Source of the DNA: Elusimicrobiota bacterium
Lineage (GTDB): Bacteria; Elusimicrobiota; Elusimicrobia; UBA1565; UBA9628
Length of the DNA stretch: 38,077 bases
Direction of reading: 5' to 3'
Assembly (NCBI GenBank): GCA_016194705.1
Contig: JACQAZ010000017.1
Coordinates: forward strand, 1-38,077
Below, piece after piece: positions 1 through 7,824 of the stretch. Position 1 is the stretch's first letter. Each line of letters opens with the position of its first letter. The notes under the pieces are model-generated. The model did not search any database. It worked only from the letters and a program-made list of their open reading frames with translations, and was not told the DNA's origin. Both the position numbers and the translations under genes were made by a program.

Positions 1-528
1 AGTCGGCTCGGCGACGCGATGAAGGTCCCCGCGGTCGCGCGCCTGCAGACCGACGGCCGCGCGGCCCCATTCGCGCATCAGGGGCTCACATCACGAATCC
101 TGGTCGGCATTCGTGTCCGCGCGGGGCAGTCCGTCGGCGAGACGCTCAAGGCCGTGGTCGCGGACCTCGAGGCGCGCGCGCATTTCCGGCTGGAGCGGGC
201 CGTGGGCTACCAAGAGGTGCCGGAGACCAAAGACCTGGCCGTCGTCGCCGTCGGGGAGGTCCCGATCCTGGAGCTCTCGCGCGTCATGGCCCATCCCGAC
301 GTGCTCAAGGTCCTCCCAGCGCCCGGCCGAGATTCTGAATCGAGCGTCCCGCGACAGCCCTCGAAGAGGGTAGGTGATCTGAAGCCGGGCGCGGAGCCCG
401 CTCGCTTTATTTTCTTCGTCGAGCGGCGCGCGCCGCTGCTGATCGTCGCGACATTGATGCTCCTGCTCCTTCCGATCGGCGGGCGCGCCCTGCGTTGGCT
501 CAACGTTTTCAGCCCTTACCGCCGATAA
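1..528 (+). CDS. Partial membrane-anchored protein of unknown function
   Basis: The reading frame is open from the first base, so the gene probably starts upstream. An in-frame ATG at 19 exists but has no visible ribosome-binding site. From that ATG there are 169 residues: a soluble part with an alternating beta/alpha pattern (about residues 25-100, suggestive of a small ferredoxin-like fold), a Pro/Ser/Lys-rich linker, then one strongly hydrophobic segment near residues 137-155 followed by a short basic tail. It is therefore likely anchored by its C-terminus with the bulk on one side of the membrane. I do not recognise the family. It converges on the next gene with only six bases between the stop codons. 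Confidence 0.55.
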   Translation, partial: SRLGDAMKVPAVARLQTDGRAAPFAHQGLTSRILVGIRVRAGQSVGETLKAVVADLEARAHFRLERAVGYQEVPETKDLAVVAVGEVPILELSRVMAHPDVLKVLPAPGRDSESSVPRQPSKRVGDLKPGAEPARFIFFVERRAPLLIVATLMLLLLPIGGRALRWLNVFSPYRR

Positions 529-534
529 AAGCCT

Positions 535-930
535 CTATTCGGCGATCTCCGCGACCTGTTTGGGCCAATCGATCTTTCCCGTGATGGCGACTGAATCTCC
601 TTCGGCGGGCATGAACTTGAACTCGCTGGTCGGGATCGCGACATAGACGTAATATTTCCCCTTCTTATTTTTCGCGTCGACTTCGTAGACGCTGAGCTTG
701 GTGTAGGGGACGCTCTGCCCGTTCTTCATCCGGGTCTCCGGCTTGATGTAGTAGGCCAGGCCCGTGACGGTGGCGACCGTGCCGACGTAGGCTCTCGCGT
801 TTGTGTGGAGTTGGGCGACGGTGATCGATTGCGGATCCGCCATCACCACGCGCAGAGCGCAAAACACCAGCGCTCCCGAGAGAGCGCCGAGGGCGAGAGA
901 TTTCCAAGGCTTCGAGACGGCGTTTTTCAT
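535..930 (-). CDS. Small exported OB-fold-like protein, unknown function
   Basis: This 131-aa protein starts MKNAVSKPW and has a hydrophobic segment at about residues 11-31 that fits a signal peptide or N-terminal anchor ending near VMADPQ. The mature part is rich in beta strands and has short motifs typical of OB-like folds: a VGTVATVTG strand, a GKYYVYVAIP strand and GDSVAITGKID near the end. That resembles small periplasmic nucleic-acid or ligand-binding OB domains, but no catalytic residues are visible and the resemblance is weak. A GGAG sequence lies 7 bases before the ATG, and a good sigma-70 promoter lies upstream on this strand. It is divergent from ftsX, with which it shares the promoter region. 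Confidence 0.65.
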   Translation of the reverse strand: MKNAVSKPWKSLALGALSGALVFCALRVVMADPQSITVAQLHTNARAYVGTVATVTGLAYYIKPETRMKNGQSVPYTKLSVYEVDAKNKKGKYYVYVAIPTSEFKFMPAEGDSVAITGKIDWPKQVAEIAE

Positions 931-963
931 CGAATTTCTCCGAGGCGACGATCGATCCTCGCA

Positions 964-991
964 ATTATAACCGGGCCGCGTGAATAGTCAA
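964..991 (-). promoter_or_regulatory. Sigma-70 promoter of the exported OB-fold-like gene
   Basis: Read on the minus strand this is TTGACT (991-986), a 16-bp spacer and a perfect TATAAT (969-964). Predicted transcription start is near 957, giving a leader of about 27 bases that contains the GGAG ribosome-binding site of the gene starting at 930. Its -35 box overlaps where the -35 of the opposite ftsX promoter would lie. Confidence 0.65.
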
Positions 992-1003
992 GGGCGCAGA
1001 TTT

Positions 1004-1012
1004 TGGTATACT
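1004..1012 (+). promoter_or_regulatory. Extended -10 promoter of ftsX operon, nearly leaderless
   Basis: TGgTATACT is an extended -10 element. A partial -35 (TAGTCA, 985-990) is 16 bp upstream. By the usual spacing, transcription would start about three bases before the ATG at 1022, leaving no room for a ribosome-binding site. Confidence 0.55.
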
Positions 1013-1021
1013 GAGCGCGAA

Positions 1022-1789
1022 ATGACCGCGGGTCCCAAGCGCTTCGTCCCGCTCTTCCTGCTGGGCCTGACCGCCGGAGTCGCCGGCGAGAGCCTCCTTT
1101 TCCTCGAGCGGCAGTGCGAGAGCGTCGAGCGCGCCCTGCGCGACGACTTTCGCGTGGTCCTGTTCCTGCGCAAGGAGCCCGAGGAGGGCAAGCGCAAGAT
1201 CCTCGAGGAGGAACTGCGTTCCCTGCCCCAGGTCGACGAGGTCCGCGGGATCACGCGCGCGGAGGCCCTGGCGAACCTGAGGCGCGCCGACCCGGAACTC
1301 GTGGAGTCGGTCGTCCTGGTCGGCGACAATCCCCTGCACTCGGCCTTCGAGGTGCGGCTCGACGACGCCGGCCTGCTGCGCATCGAGGAGTGGATCAGCT
1401 CGGCCCAGGGGCTGGCCGACTGGGGCGACATTCGCTACAAGCCCTCTCAGGTCGAGGCGATCCTGCAGGCCCAGTTCTACGGGCGCTTCCTCGGCCTGGC
1501 CTTGAGCGCGATCGTCTGCCTGGCCGCCGCCATGGCTTTGGGCTGGGTGTGGACGGCCGGGCGGCGCGCCCGCGGCTGGGGCCGCCGGGAGCTCGCGCAC
1601 TGCGCGGTCCATTCCCTTTTGGCCGCCGCCGGCGCGGCGCTGGGCGGGGGACTGGTTTTCCTGCTGGTCCTGCCGATGCGCCAGCTCTCGCCATGGTGGT
1701 CCTGGCCCGCGGCCGGCGCCCAAGCGGCCCTGCTCGCCTGCGCCGCGGTGGGCGGCTGGACGCTATGCGCGGACCGCCAGGAAGCCTGA
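1022..1789 (+). CDS. ftsX: FtsX-like cell-division permease subunit
   Basis: The 255-aa product has the FtsX layout: one N-terminal membrane segment (about residues 8-24), an extracytoplasmic domain of about 130 residues, then three hydrophobic segments (about 158-180, 195-222 and 230-250). The extracytoplasmic part contains the family's VVLFLRKEPEEGK and 'short loop, then VDEVRGITRAEALANL' pattern. In the known system FtsX pairs with the ATPase FtsE and controls peptidoglycan hydrolases through EnvC or similar partners during septation. FtsE is not next to it here. The gene directly downstream is EnvC-like, which supports the call. I chose ATG 1022 over the 14-codon-longer start at 980 because the extra residues are polar and would overlap the promoter. 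Confidence 0.8.
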   Translation: MTAGPKRFVPLFLLGLTAGVAGESLLFLERQCESVERALRDDFRVVLFLRKEPEEGKRKILEEELRSLPQVDEVRGITRAEALANLRRADPELVESVVLVGDNPLHSAFEVRLDDAGLLRIEEWISSAQGLADWGDIRYKPSQVEAILQAQFYGRFLGLALSAIVCLAAAMALGWVWTAGRRARGWGRRELAHCAVHSLLAAAGAALGGGLVFLLVLPMRQLSPWWSWPAAGAQAALLACAAVGGWTLCADRQEA

Positions 1790-1802
1790 GAGGGGGGAGG
1801 GA

Positions 1803-2942
1803 TTGACACAGCGGAGTATTCCTGCCATCCTTACCGGGCTCATGGCCGTCGCGGCCGGCACGGCCGCGGCGTCGGGGCCGCCTCAGGTGCAGACCAAGCG
1901 CAAGGAGCTCACTCAAATCCAAAAGCAGCTCGAGTCGACGCGCCGCGAGATCGAGGACTACCGCCGCATCGAGCAGTCCCTCGGCGGCGAACTGCACAAG
2001 CTCGAAAAAGGCAATCAGGAGGCCCTCAAGAAGATGCAGCAGCTTCAGCGCAACATCCGGCTGGCTGAAAGCAGGAAGAGCGGCCTCAAGTCGAGGCTGG
2101 GCGCGCTGGGACAGGCCTCCGGCTTTTGGCGCTCCGAGCTCGAGTCCGACGTCAACTCCTTGGCCGCCGCGCGGGCCTCGCGCGACGACTCGTTCGGCAC
2201 CGACGAGTTGTGGAAGGAATCCTTCCGCAGGTCCGCGATCATGGAGAAGGCGGACTTGATGGCGGGATTGCAGGGCATCAGCCGCAAGACGCAGGCCGAG
2301 GAGGTCCAGTCGCGCCGTCAAGCGGCCGACCTTCTGGTCCGCAGCCGCAAGGCCGAGGCCGAGCAGGCGACGCGCAAGGCGGAATACGAGGAAAAGCAGG
2401 CGGCGATGGCCGAGGCGCAGCAGAAGAAGCAGGACGCCATCCGCCGCGTCGTTGACCTCGAGGAGACCGCCAAAGCCCTTAACCGACTGATCAGGAACCT
2501 GAGCCGGAACAACAAGCGCGGGCAGCCGGCCGCCTCCAAGCTCGCCATCGCGCGCAATTCGCTTTCCTGGCCCGCCGCGGGGCCGGTGATCCAGTCCTTC
2601 GGCCGCCAGCGCAACGCCGAGCTCAACAGCTGGGTGATCCATCAAGGCATCCTTCTGCAGACCGCCGCGGCGGCGCCGGTCTACCCCGTGCGGCCGGGAC
2701 GCGTCATCTTCTCGGGCCCGTTTCATTCCTACGGCCAAGTCTTGATCGTGGACCATGGGTCCGGCTTGTACGGCGTCTACGGCGAGCTCGGCGCGGTGCT
2801 CAAGCCCAAGGGCTCCGAGGTGCGCGGCGGCGAGGCGATGGCTCGGGCCGGCGCCGGAGGAGACGGCAAGGGCCGGCTCTACCTGGAACTGCGCAACGGC
2901 TCCGAAGCCTTGGACCCGGCGCTTTGGCTCGAAAGCAGGTGA
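1803..2942 (+). CDS. EnvC-like murein hydrolase activator (degenerate M23/LytM)
   Basis: The start is a TTG preceded by a strong GGGGGGAGG ribosome-binding site. The 379-aa product has a short hydrophobic export signal ending near residue 23, a long coiled coil (about 28-240) rich in Gln, Glu, Lys and Arg, and a C-terminal LytM/M23 fold (about 255-379). The metal site is broken: His280 of the first motif remains, but the following Asp is a Leu, the catalytic His of the usual YxHL is Glu (YGEL), and the final HxH is RLYLELR. It should therefore bind or activate an amidase rather than cut peptidoglycan, as known for EnvC. Adjacent ftsX upstream fits the FtsEX-EnvC pathway. The next gene begins 10 bases after its stop. 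Confidence 0.82.
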   Translation: MTQRSIPAILTGLMAVAAGTAAASGPPQVQTKRKELTQIQKQLESTRREIEDYRRIEQSLGGELHKLEKGNQEALKKMQQLQRNIRLAESRKSGLKSRLGALGQASGFWRSELESDVNSLAAARASRDDSFGTDELWKESFRRSAIMEKADLMAGLQGISRKTQAEEVQSRRQAADLLVRSRKAEAEQATRKAEYEEKQAAMAEAQQKKQDAIRRVVDLEETAKALNRLIRNLSRNNKRGQPAASKLAIARNSLSWPAAGPVIQSFGRQRNAELNSWVIHQGILLQTAAAAPVYPVRPGRVIFSGPFHSYGQVLIVDHGSGLYGVYGELGAVLKPKGSEVRGGEAMARAGAGGDGKGRLYLELRNGSEALDPALWLESR

Positions 2943-2952
2943 GGGGATCATC

Positions 2953-4260
2953 ATGAACGCGAAAGCGACGAAGAAGATATGGGCCGCGGCCCTGGCCGCC
3001 GCGGTCGCGCTGTCTTGGGCTCCGGACTCCGCGCGGGCCGCGCAGGACAAGACCTACGAGCAGCTCAAGATCCTCGTCGACGTCCTCAACTACGTGCAGG
3101 AGAACTACGTCGACGATCCCGACTCCCAAAAGCTGATCTATGGGGCGGCCTCCGGGATGGTCAAGACGCTGGACCCCTTCTCGCAATTCATGGACCCCGA
3201 GGCCCACGGGGAGATCAAGACCGAGACCGAGGGGCAGTTCGGGGGGTTGGGGATCCGGATCGCCATCAAGGACGATTGGCTGACCGTGATGACGCCGCTG
3301 CCCGGCACTCCCGCGTACCGGGCCGGCATACTCCCCAACGACCGGATGGTCGAGATCGACGGCGAGACGACCAAGGACATGACCCTCAGCGACGCCCTCA
3401 AGAAGCTTCGCGGGGCGCCCGGAACCAAGGTCCGGCTGACCCTGCTGAGGGGCCCGGAGGACGGGGGCGAGGGGGCTTGGACCTCGCGCGAGTTCACGCT
3501 GAATCGCGAGATCGTGAAGATCGAGAGCGTCCAGTCGTGGATGATCGACTCGACGGTCGGCTACGCCCGAATCCTTGAGTTCAGCGCCAAGACCGCCGAG
3601 GACTTCATGGGCGCGGTCAACGATCTGAAGAAGCATGGAATGACGAGTCTGGTCCTCGACCTGCGCAACAATCCGGGCGGGCTGCTCTCGGCGGCCGTCG
3701 AGGTCGCCTCGGACTTCATCGCGGACAACAAGCTCATCGTCTACACGCAGGGCCGCAAGCCCGACAGCCGCCAGGACTTCAGGGCCGGCCCGGCCGCGCC
3801 TTTCGCGAGCCTCCCGCTCATCGTGCTGATCAACGAGGGCTCGGCGTCGGGCTCGGAAATCGTCGCGGGAGCCCTGCAGGACCACAAGCGCGCCGTGATC
3901 ATGGGCCTGCGCTCCTACGGCAAGGCCAGCGTGCAGTCGGTCATCCCGCTCTCCGACGGCTCGGGTCTGCGGCTGACCGTGGCGCGCTACTACACGCCTC
4001 TGGGCCGCTCGATCCACCGCGACGAGAAGGCCAAGACGGGCGGGATCATGCCCGACATCGTCGTGCCGGTCACGCGCGACGTCGAGGCCAAGCTTTACTC
4101 CCAATGGGACTTGGTCTACGCCCAGGGCAAGAAGCCCAAGTCCTCGGCCAAGAAGGAGGACCTCGTCAAGGACGAGACCCTCGAGCGCTCCGTCGAGCTC
4201 CTCAAGGCCCGGGATGTGCTGAGCTCGCTCTCGGGCGTCAAGACCACCGTGACGCCTTGA
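2953..4260 (+). CDS. ctpA: S41-family C-terminal processing peptidase (CtpA/Prc type)
   Basis: The 435-aa product starts at an ATG eight bases after a GAGGGG site. A signal peptide spans about residues 1-29. The body follows the S41 order: an N-terminal helical region, a PDZ domain (about 85-165, with GQFGGLGIRI at its start) and the protease core. Ser299 in GSASGSE and Lys324 in YGKASVQ form the Ser/Lys dyad; their 25-residue spacing equals that of E. coli Prc (Ser430/Lys455). Members cleave periplasmic proteins at their C-termini and often act on peptidoglycan hydrolases or their regulators. Its place directly after ftsX and the envC-like gene suggests that role here. The C-terminal 40 residues are Lys-rich. 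Its stop codon overlaps the TTG start of tsaD (TTGA). Confidence 0.9.
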   Translation: MNAKATKKIWAAALAAAVALSWAPDSARAAQDKTYEQLKILVDVLNYVQENYVDDPDSQKLIYGAASGMVKTLDPFSQFMDPEAHGEIKTETEGQFGGLGIRIAIKDDWLTVMTPLPGTPAYRAGILPNDRMVEIDGETTKDMTLSDALKKLRGAPGTKVRLTLLRGPEDGGEGAWTSREFTLNREIVKIESVQSWMIDSTVGYARILEFSAKTAEDFMGAVNDLKKHGMTSLVLDLRNNPGGLLSAAVEVASDFIADNKLIVYTQGRKPDSRQDFRAGPAAPFASLPLIVLINEGSASGSEIVAGALQDHKRAVIMGLRSYGKASVQSVIPLSDGSGLRLTVARYYTPLGRSIHRDEKAKTGGIMPDIVVPVTRDVEAKLYSQWDLVYAQGKKPKSSAKKEDLVKDETLERSVELLKARDVLSSLSGVKTTVTP

Positions 4261-5261
4261 GGGTTCTGGGCATCGAGACCTCCTGCGACGAGACCGCGGC
4301 CGCGGTCGTCGACGGCCGCCGAGGGCTGCTCTCGAACGTGGTCTCCTCCCAGCTCCATCTGCACCGCAAGTACCGCGGCATCGTGCCGGAGCTGGCTTCG
4401 CGCGCGCATCTTCAGAAGATCGCGGGAGTGATCGAGACGGCCTGCGACGAGGCCGGAGGCGGCGCGCTCGACGCCGTGGCGTACACCCAAGGGCCCGGCC
4501 TGATGGGGCCGCTGCTCGTCGGCAAGGTCGCGGCCCAAACCTTGGCGCGCATACTCGGCGTGCCGCTGGTCGGCGTCAACCATCTCGAGGGACACATCTT
4601 CGCAACCGAGCTGACCCAAGAGCTGCATTTTCCTCTCGTGGCGCTGATCGTTTCGGGCGGCCACACCGACCTCGTGCTGAGCCGCGGTCCCGGACGCTAC
4701 CGCGTGCTGGGGCGCACGCGCGACGACGCGGCCGGAGAGGCGTTCGACAAGGTCGCGCGCATGCTGGGGTTGGGCTACCCCGGCGGTCCCGTCATCGACC
4801 GCCGCGCCGCAAGCGGCGATCCCCGAGCGGTCGAGTTCCCGCGCCCCTACATGCCGGACACCTGGGACTTTTCGTTCGCGGGACTCAAGACCGCGGTCTT
4901 GTACCATCTCCAGCGGCGCGGAGGAAAGAAGCTCTCGGAATCTGAGATCGACGACATTTGCGCTTCATTTCAGGACGCGATCGTCGACACCTTGGTGCAG
5001 AAGACCTTGGCTGCCGCGGCCAACTTCAGCGTCAAGGACGTCGCTCTCGGCGGGGGCGTGGCCGCCAATTCGCGTCTGCGCGAGGTTTTGGCCGCGCGCG
5101 GCGTCGAGCGCGGCCTGCGCGTCGTCATGCCGCCGCGTTCGCTGTGCACGGACAACGGCGCGATGATCGCCCAGGTGGCCGTCCACCGACTCAAGCGCGG
5201 CAGGCTCTCGAACATCCTGCGCAGCGATCCCTCGCTGTCGTTCCAGAACTGGGGTGCCTGA
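4257..5261 (+). CDS. tsaD: tRNA N6-threonylcarbamoyladenosine transferase TsaD
   Basis: The product (334 aa) begins at TTG 4257, giving MRVLGIETSCDET, the classic TsaD N-terminus. It has the metal-binding pair His109 and His113 in NHLEGH, and the later VSGGHTDL, FAGLKTAV and GGGVAANSRLR motifs of the ASKHA fold. Length equals the bacterial norm. TsaD with TsaB/TsaE transfers the threonylcarbamoyl group to A37 of ANN-decoding tRNAs in the cytoplasm. The start overlaps the S41 peptidase stop, and its own stop overlaps the GTG of the next gene, so translation of the three is probably coupled. The longer open frame upstream (from 4104) lies inside the peptidase gene and is rejected as a start. 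Confidence 0.96.
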   Translation: MRVLGIETSCDETAAAVVDGRRGLLSNVVSSQLHLHRKYRGIVPELASRAHLQKIAGVIETACDEAGGGALDAVAYTQGPGLMGPLLVGKVAAQTLARILGVPLVGVNHLEGHIFATELTQELHFPLVALIVSGGHTDLVLSRGPGRYRVLGRTRDDAAGEAFDKVARMLGLGYPGGPVIDRRAASGDPRAVEFPRPYMPDTWDFSFAGLKTAVLYHLQRRGGKKLSESEIDDICASFQDAIVDTLVQKTLAAAANFSVKDVALGGGVAANSRLREVLAARGVERGLRVVMPPRSLCTDNGAMIAQVAVHRLKRGRLSNILRSDPSLSFQNWGA

Positions 5262-6906
5262 GGAGCGCGAGGCGGATTTTCGGGCCTGCTGCGCTCTCTT
5301 TCTTTTCGTCTTCGCAGTCTATCTCTTCAGCGCTTACCCCGCGCTCGCGCCCCGCGACAGCGCGGACCTCGCCCTGGCCGCCGTCAGGCTCGGCGTCGCG
5401 CATCCGCCCGGCTACCCCCTGTACGCGCTGCTTGGGCGCCTGTGGCTCCGGCTCCTGCCGCTGGGCAACCCGGCCTACCGGCTCAACCTGCTCTCTGCGG
5501 TCGCGGGCGCCGCGGCCTGCGTCGTTCTCTATTGCGCGGCGCGGCGCTGGGCGAGCCGGGGAGCCGCGTTGGCCGCCGCTCTGGCGCTGGCTTGGAGCGC
5601 GCCTTTATGGAAGTTCAGCCTTCTCTGCGAAATGTACTCGCTGCACGCCTTGTTCATCGCCCTGCTCGTGCTCCTCTCGGAAGGAGCCGCGGATTCCTTG
5701 CGCCGGAGGACCTCTCTGAGCGCGTTCCTCTTCGGCCTCGGCTTGGTCAACCATCAGAGCCTGATCCTTTTTCTCCCCGCTTGGCTCTGGCTCTGGAGCG
5801 CCGAGCTCGGGCGCCACGCGGTTGACTGGAGGCCGGCGGCCAAGCGCGCCGCGTGGTTTTTCGCCGGCGGGTTGTCTCTCTACGCCTTCGTCTGGCTCAG
5901 GCTCGGCGACTTTCGGCTGGCTTTGGCCGTCGTCACGCGCCGCGAGTACGGGACCTTCACGCTCTTCGGAGGCTTCGCCCGGCCTCTCGGCTTGGGACGG
6001 AGCGCCGCGCTGCTTTGGCACGCGTGCTCCGGGGCTGTCGCCGCCTGCGGCGCCTTGGCCGCCTTCCTCGCGGCCTGCGGAGCCTGGGACCTGAGCAAGA
6101 GAAGCAAGGCGTCCGCGCAAGGCCTCGGGCTCGGAGCGCTCGTCTGCGGCCCGATCTTCCTCCTCGCGACCAGGTTCGACCTCTCCGAGTGGGTGGCGCG
6201 CAGCGTGCTTGAATCCGCATTCAGCGCGCCCGCGGTCTTCCTCTGTCTCCTGGCGGCGGCGGGCTTGGAATTTCTGGGACGCTTTGAAGGAAGGGTCGTT
6301 GTTCCTCTCGCGTTGCTCACGGGCTTGGCTCCGCTGCTGCTGCATGCCGGCGCCATGGACCATCGCGAGGATTTCTCGGCCTACGATTACCTGCGCGACC
6401 TGCGGCGCGAACTGCCGCCGGGAGGCGCGGTCCTCGTCGGGGGCGACACCGCGCTCTTCGGGCTCAGATACCTGGAGGAGGTCTCGCCGCGCTCCGCGCC
6501 GCTGACGGTCTTGAGCGCGCGCGAGACGCCCGAGCCCGGCTGGGCCGCGCTCTATCGCGCGAAGACCCGCGTCTTCGCTTTGGGCCTGCCCATCGATGTC
6601 CTGCGCCTCTGGGGGTTCGCCGAGGGCAAGCGGGCGCCTCAGCCGCAGGGTCTGGTCCAGGAGTACCTGCCCGAGAGCCCCGGCATCGGCCACGAGCGGG
6701 CGGCGTGGAAGCTCTCGGTCCTGCGCTGGGGCCCGGCCCTGGCCTCCGGCGAGTCGTACGCGCACGACGTGCGCCTCTCCTACGCCTTCGCGCATTATCT
6801 CTCGGCCCGCCTCGAGGAGCTCTCCGGCCCCGGCGAGCCCATCGAGCACGACCGCTGGGCCCGCCTGCTCGACCCGGAAGACTACCGCCTCGCGCCGGAC
6901 CGTTGA
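5254..6906 (+). CDS. DUF2723-like polytopic membrane protein
   Basis: The 550-aa product starts with GTG, overlapping the tsaD stop by eight bases. It has about ten hydrophobic segments in its first 370 residues. Near the N-terminus it has the DUF2723 signature: an acidic DSADL, then AHPPGYPLYALLG and RLNLLSA. A later NHQSL motif lies in a membrane loop. DUF2723 proteins are related to GT-C (protein O-mannosyltransferase-like) glycosyltransferases, and the conserved acidic residue after the first membrane segment would be the candidate catalytic site. The C-terminal 180 residues are probably extracytoplasmic. Substrate and acceptor are unknown. The likely role is envelope glycan or glycoprotein synthesis. 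Confidence 0.8.
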   Translation: MPEEREADFRACCALFLFVFAVYLFSAYPALAPRDSADLALAAVRLGVAHPPGYPLYALLGRLWLRLLPLGNPAYRLNLLSAVAGAAACVVLYCAARRWASRGAALAAALALAWSAPLWKFSLLCEMYSLHALFIALLVLLSEGAADSLRRRTSLSAFLFGLGLVNHQSLILFLPAWLWLWSAELGRHAVDWRPAAKRAAWFFAGGLSLYAFVWLRLGDFRLALAVVTRREYGTFTLFGGFARPLGLGRSAALLWHACSGAVAACGALAAFLAACGAWDLSKRSKASAQGLGLGALVCGPIFLLATRFDLSEWVARSVLESAFSAPAVFLCLLAAAGLEFLGRFEGRVVVPLALLTGLAPLLLHAGAMDHREDFSAYDYLRDLRRELPPGGAVLVGGDTALFGLRYLEEVSPRSAPLTVLSARETPEPGWAALYRAKTRVFALGLPIDVLRLWGFAEGKRAPQPQGLVQEYLPESPGIGHERAAWKLSVLRWGPALASGESYAHDVRLSYAFAHYLSARLEELSGPGEPIEHDRWARLLDPEDYRLAPDR

Positions 6907-7017
6907 GCTAGACTTCAAGGCGCCCTCAAGACGTCGCGACCGAATAAGAAAAAGCGTTCGCGCCGCAGCAGTCCGTTCTTGAGGGTGTCTTTCCTTTTCT
7001 CGCGCCGCGGCCGCGTG

Positions 7018-7023
7018 TACACT
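7018..7023 (+). promoter_or_regulatory. -10 element placing transcription start on the ATG
   Basis: The hexamer is TACACT, directly preceded by TG. Seven bases after its last base is position 7030, the A of the ATG, so a transcript from here would be leaderless. No convincing -35 is seen. Confidence 0.45.
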
Positions 7024-7029
7024 GGCGCC

Positions 7030-7677
7030 ATGAGACAAAGAATCCTCGAAGCCCTCGCTTGGTATCTCGACTTGATCAAGGGCAAGGAGCGCGTCATCGG
7101 CGCGGCCTTCATCGCCGCCGGCGCCGCGCTGCTGGCCGGCACGAAAGGCTACTCCGAGATCCGGTTCGAACCCCTGCCGCGCAGCTTCAACGAGCTCAAG
7201 CTCGCCTACGAGAAGGCCCAAGCCCCTGCGCCGGAGAGCATCGGCGGCGTCTGGTCCGGCTATTGCCTGCCCTCGTACCCGAGGCCGGAGGACAAGACGG
7301 CCTTCAAGGAGATGCAGCTCCTGTCCGTGGACGCGCGCTCCAAGAAGTTCATCCGCGTGCCGTTGGTCGATACCGTCGAGGGCAGCGACTGGACGCCTTC
7401 CCGATTCGAGCCGGACTTCCGTCTCGATGAGGACCGGGCGGCGGAGGTGCGCTCGGCGATCGAAGGCTCGCGGGCCTACCATCGTTCCTGGCGCGCCGAC
7501 GAGAGCGGACTGCGCTGCGAGCTCGCCTACCCCGGGGAGCCGCCGCAGAAGGACTACCTGCGGCAGGGCGCAGGGGCACTCGTCTTGAGGCACGACATCA
7601 TGCGCTTCTCATACAATCGTCGCCGCGAAGAGACCAACGCGTATTGCTACTTCGGGTCACGGCTCAAGGAGCAATGA
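7030..7677 (+). CDS. Membrane-anchored protein of unknown function
   Basis: The 215-aa product starts MRQRILEALAWYLD and has one hydrophobic segment at about residues 24-41 (ERVIGAAFIAAGAALLAG), so it is a type II anchored protein with an extracytoplasmic C-terminal domain of about 170 residues. That domain has one Cys near residue 78 (YCLPSYPRPE), another near 160 (LRCELAYP) and one near the end (NAYCYFGSRL). I do not recognise the family. A TTG start at 6979 would add 17 residues upstream of the anchor, but it lies upstream of the -10 element. The next gene, a 42-residue membrane protein, starts three bases after its stop; the two are probably one unit. Confidence 0.7.
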   Translation: MRQRILEALAWYLDLIKGKERVIGAAFIAAGAALLAGTKGYSEIRFEPLPRSFNELKLAYEKAQAPAPESIGGVWSGYCLPSYPRPEDKTAFKEMQLLSVDARSKKFIRVPLVDTVEGSDWTPSRFEPDFRLDEDRAAEVRSAIEGSRAYHRSWRADESGLRCELAYPGEPPQKDYLRQGAGALVLRHDIMRFSYNRRREETNAYCYFGSRLKEQ

Positions 7678-7680
7678 GGC

Positions 7681-7809
7681 ATGGGACTCGGCGCCATGTG
7701 GGCGGGGATCGGTTCCGTCGAGAACATCCTGTTCATCGGCGCCACGGCGCTGGGAGCCTATCTCATCGGCATGGGCTTGGACGGTTTGTTCGGGCCGAAA
7801 GCCGGGTAA
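7681..7809 (+). CDS. 42-aa single-pass membrane protein
   Basis: A small gene starting at ATG 7681, eight bases after an AAGGAG site that lies within the end of the previous gene, and ending in TAA. Its product starts MGLGAMWAGIG, continues with one hydrophobic stretch (about residues 8-33, containing NILFIGATALGAYLIG) and ends LFGPKAG. It sits between two envelope genes in the same direction with gaps of 3 and 15 bases. Function is unknown. The ribosome-binding site, spacing and membrane segment make it more likely real than chance, but conservation is needed to be sure. Confidence 0.6.
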   Translation: MGLGAMWAGIGSVENILFIGATALGAYLIGMGLDGLFGPKAG

Positions 7810-7824
7810 GGGGAGGTCTTCGCC

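Noticed and set aside
500..575. Inverted repeat CGCCGA/TCGGCG between convergent genes as a terminator
   Set aside because: The stem is only six base pairs with a 13-base loop and no T-run on either side; support is too weak to list.
1803..2942. Calling the LytM-domain protein an active M23 endopeptidase
   Set aside because: Most zinc ligands and the catalytic His are replaced, so it is better described as an activator.
5605..7593. 662-aa minus-strand open frame across the DUF2723 gene and the next gene
   Set aside because: It spans two real genes and their promoter; low-complexity translation, no start signal.
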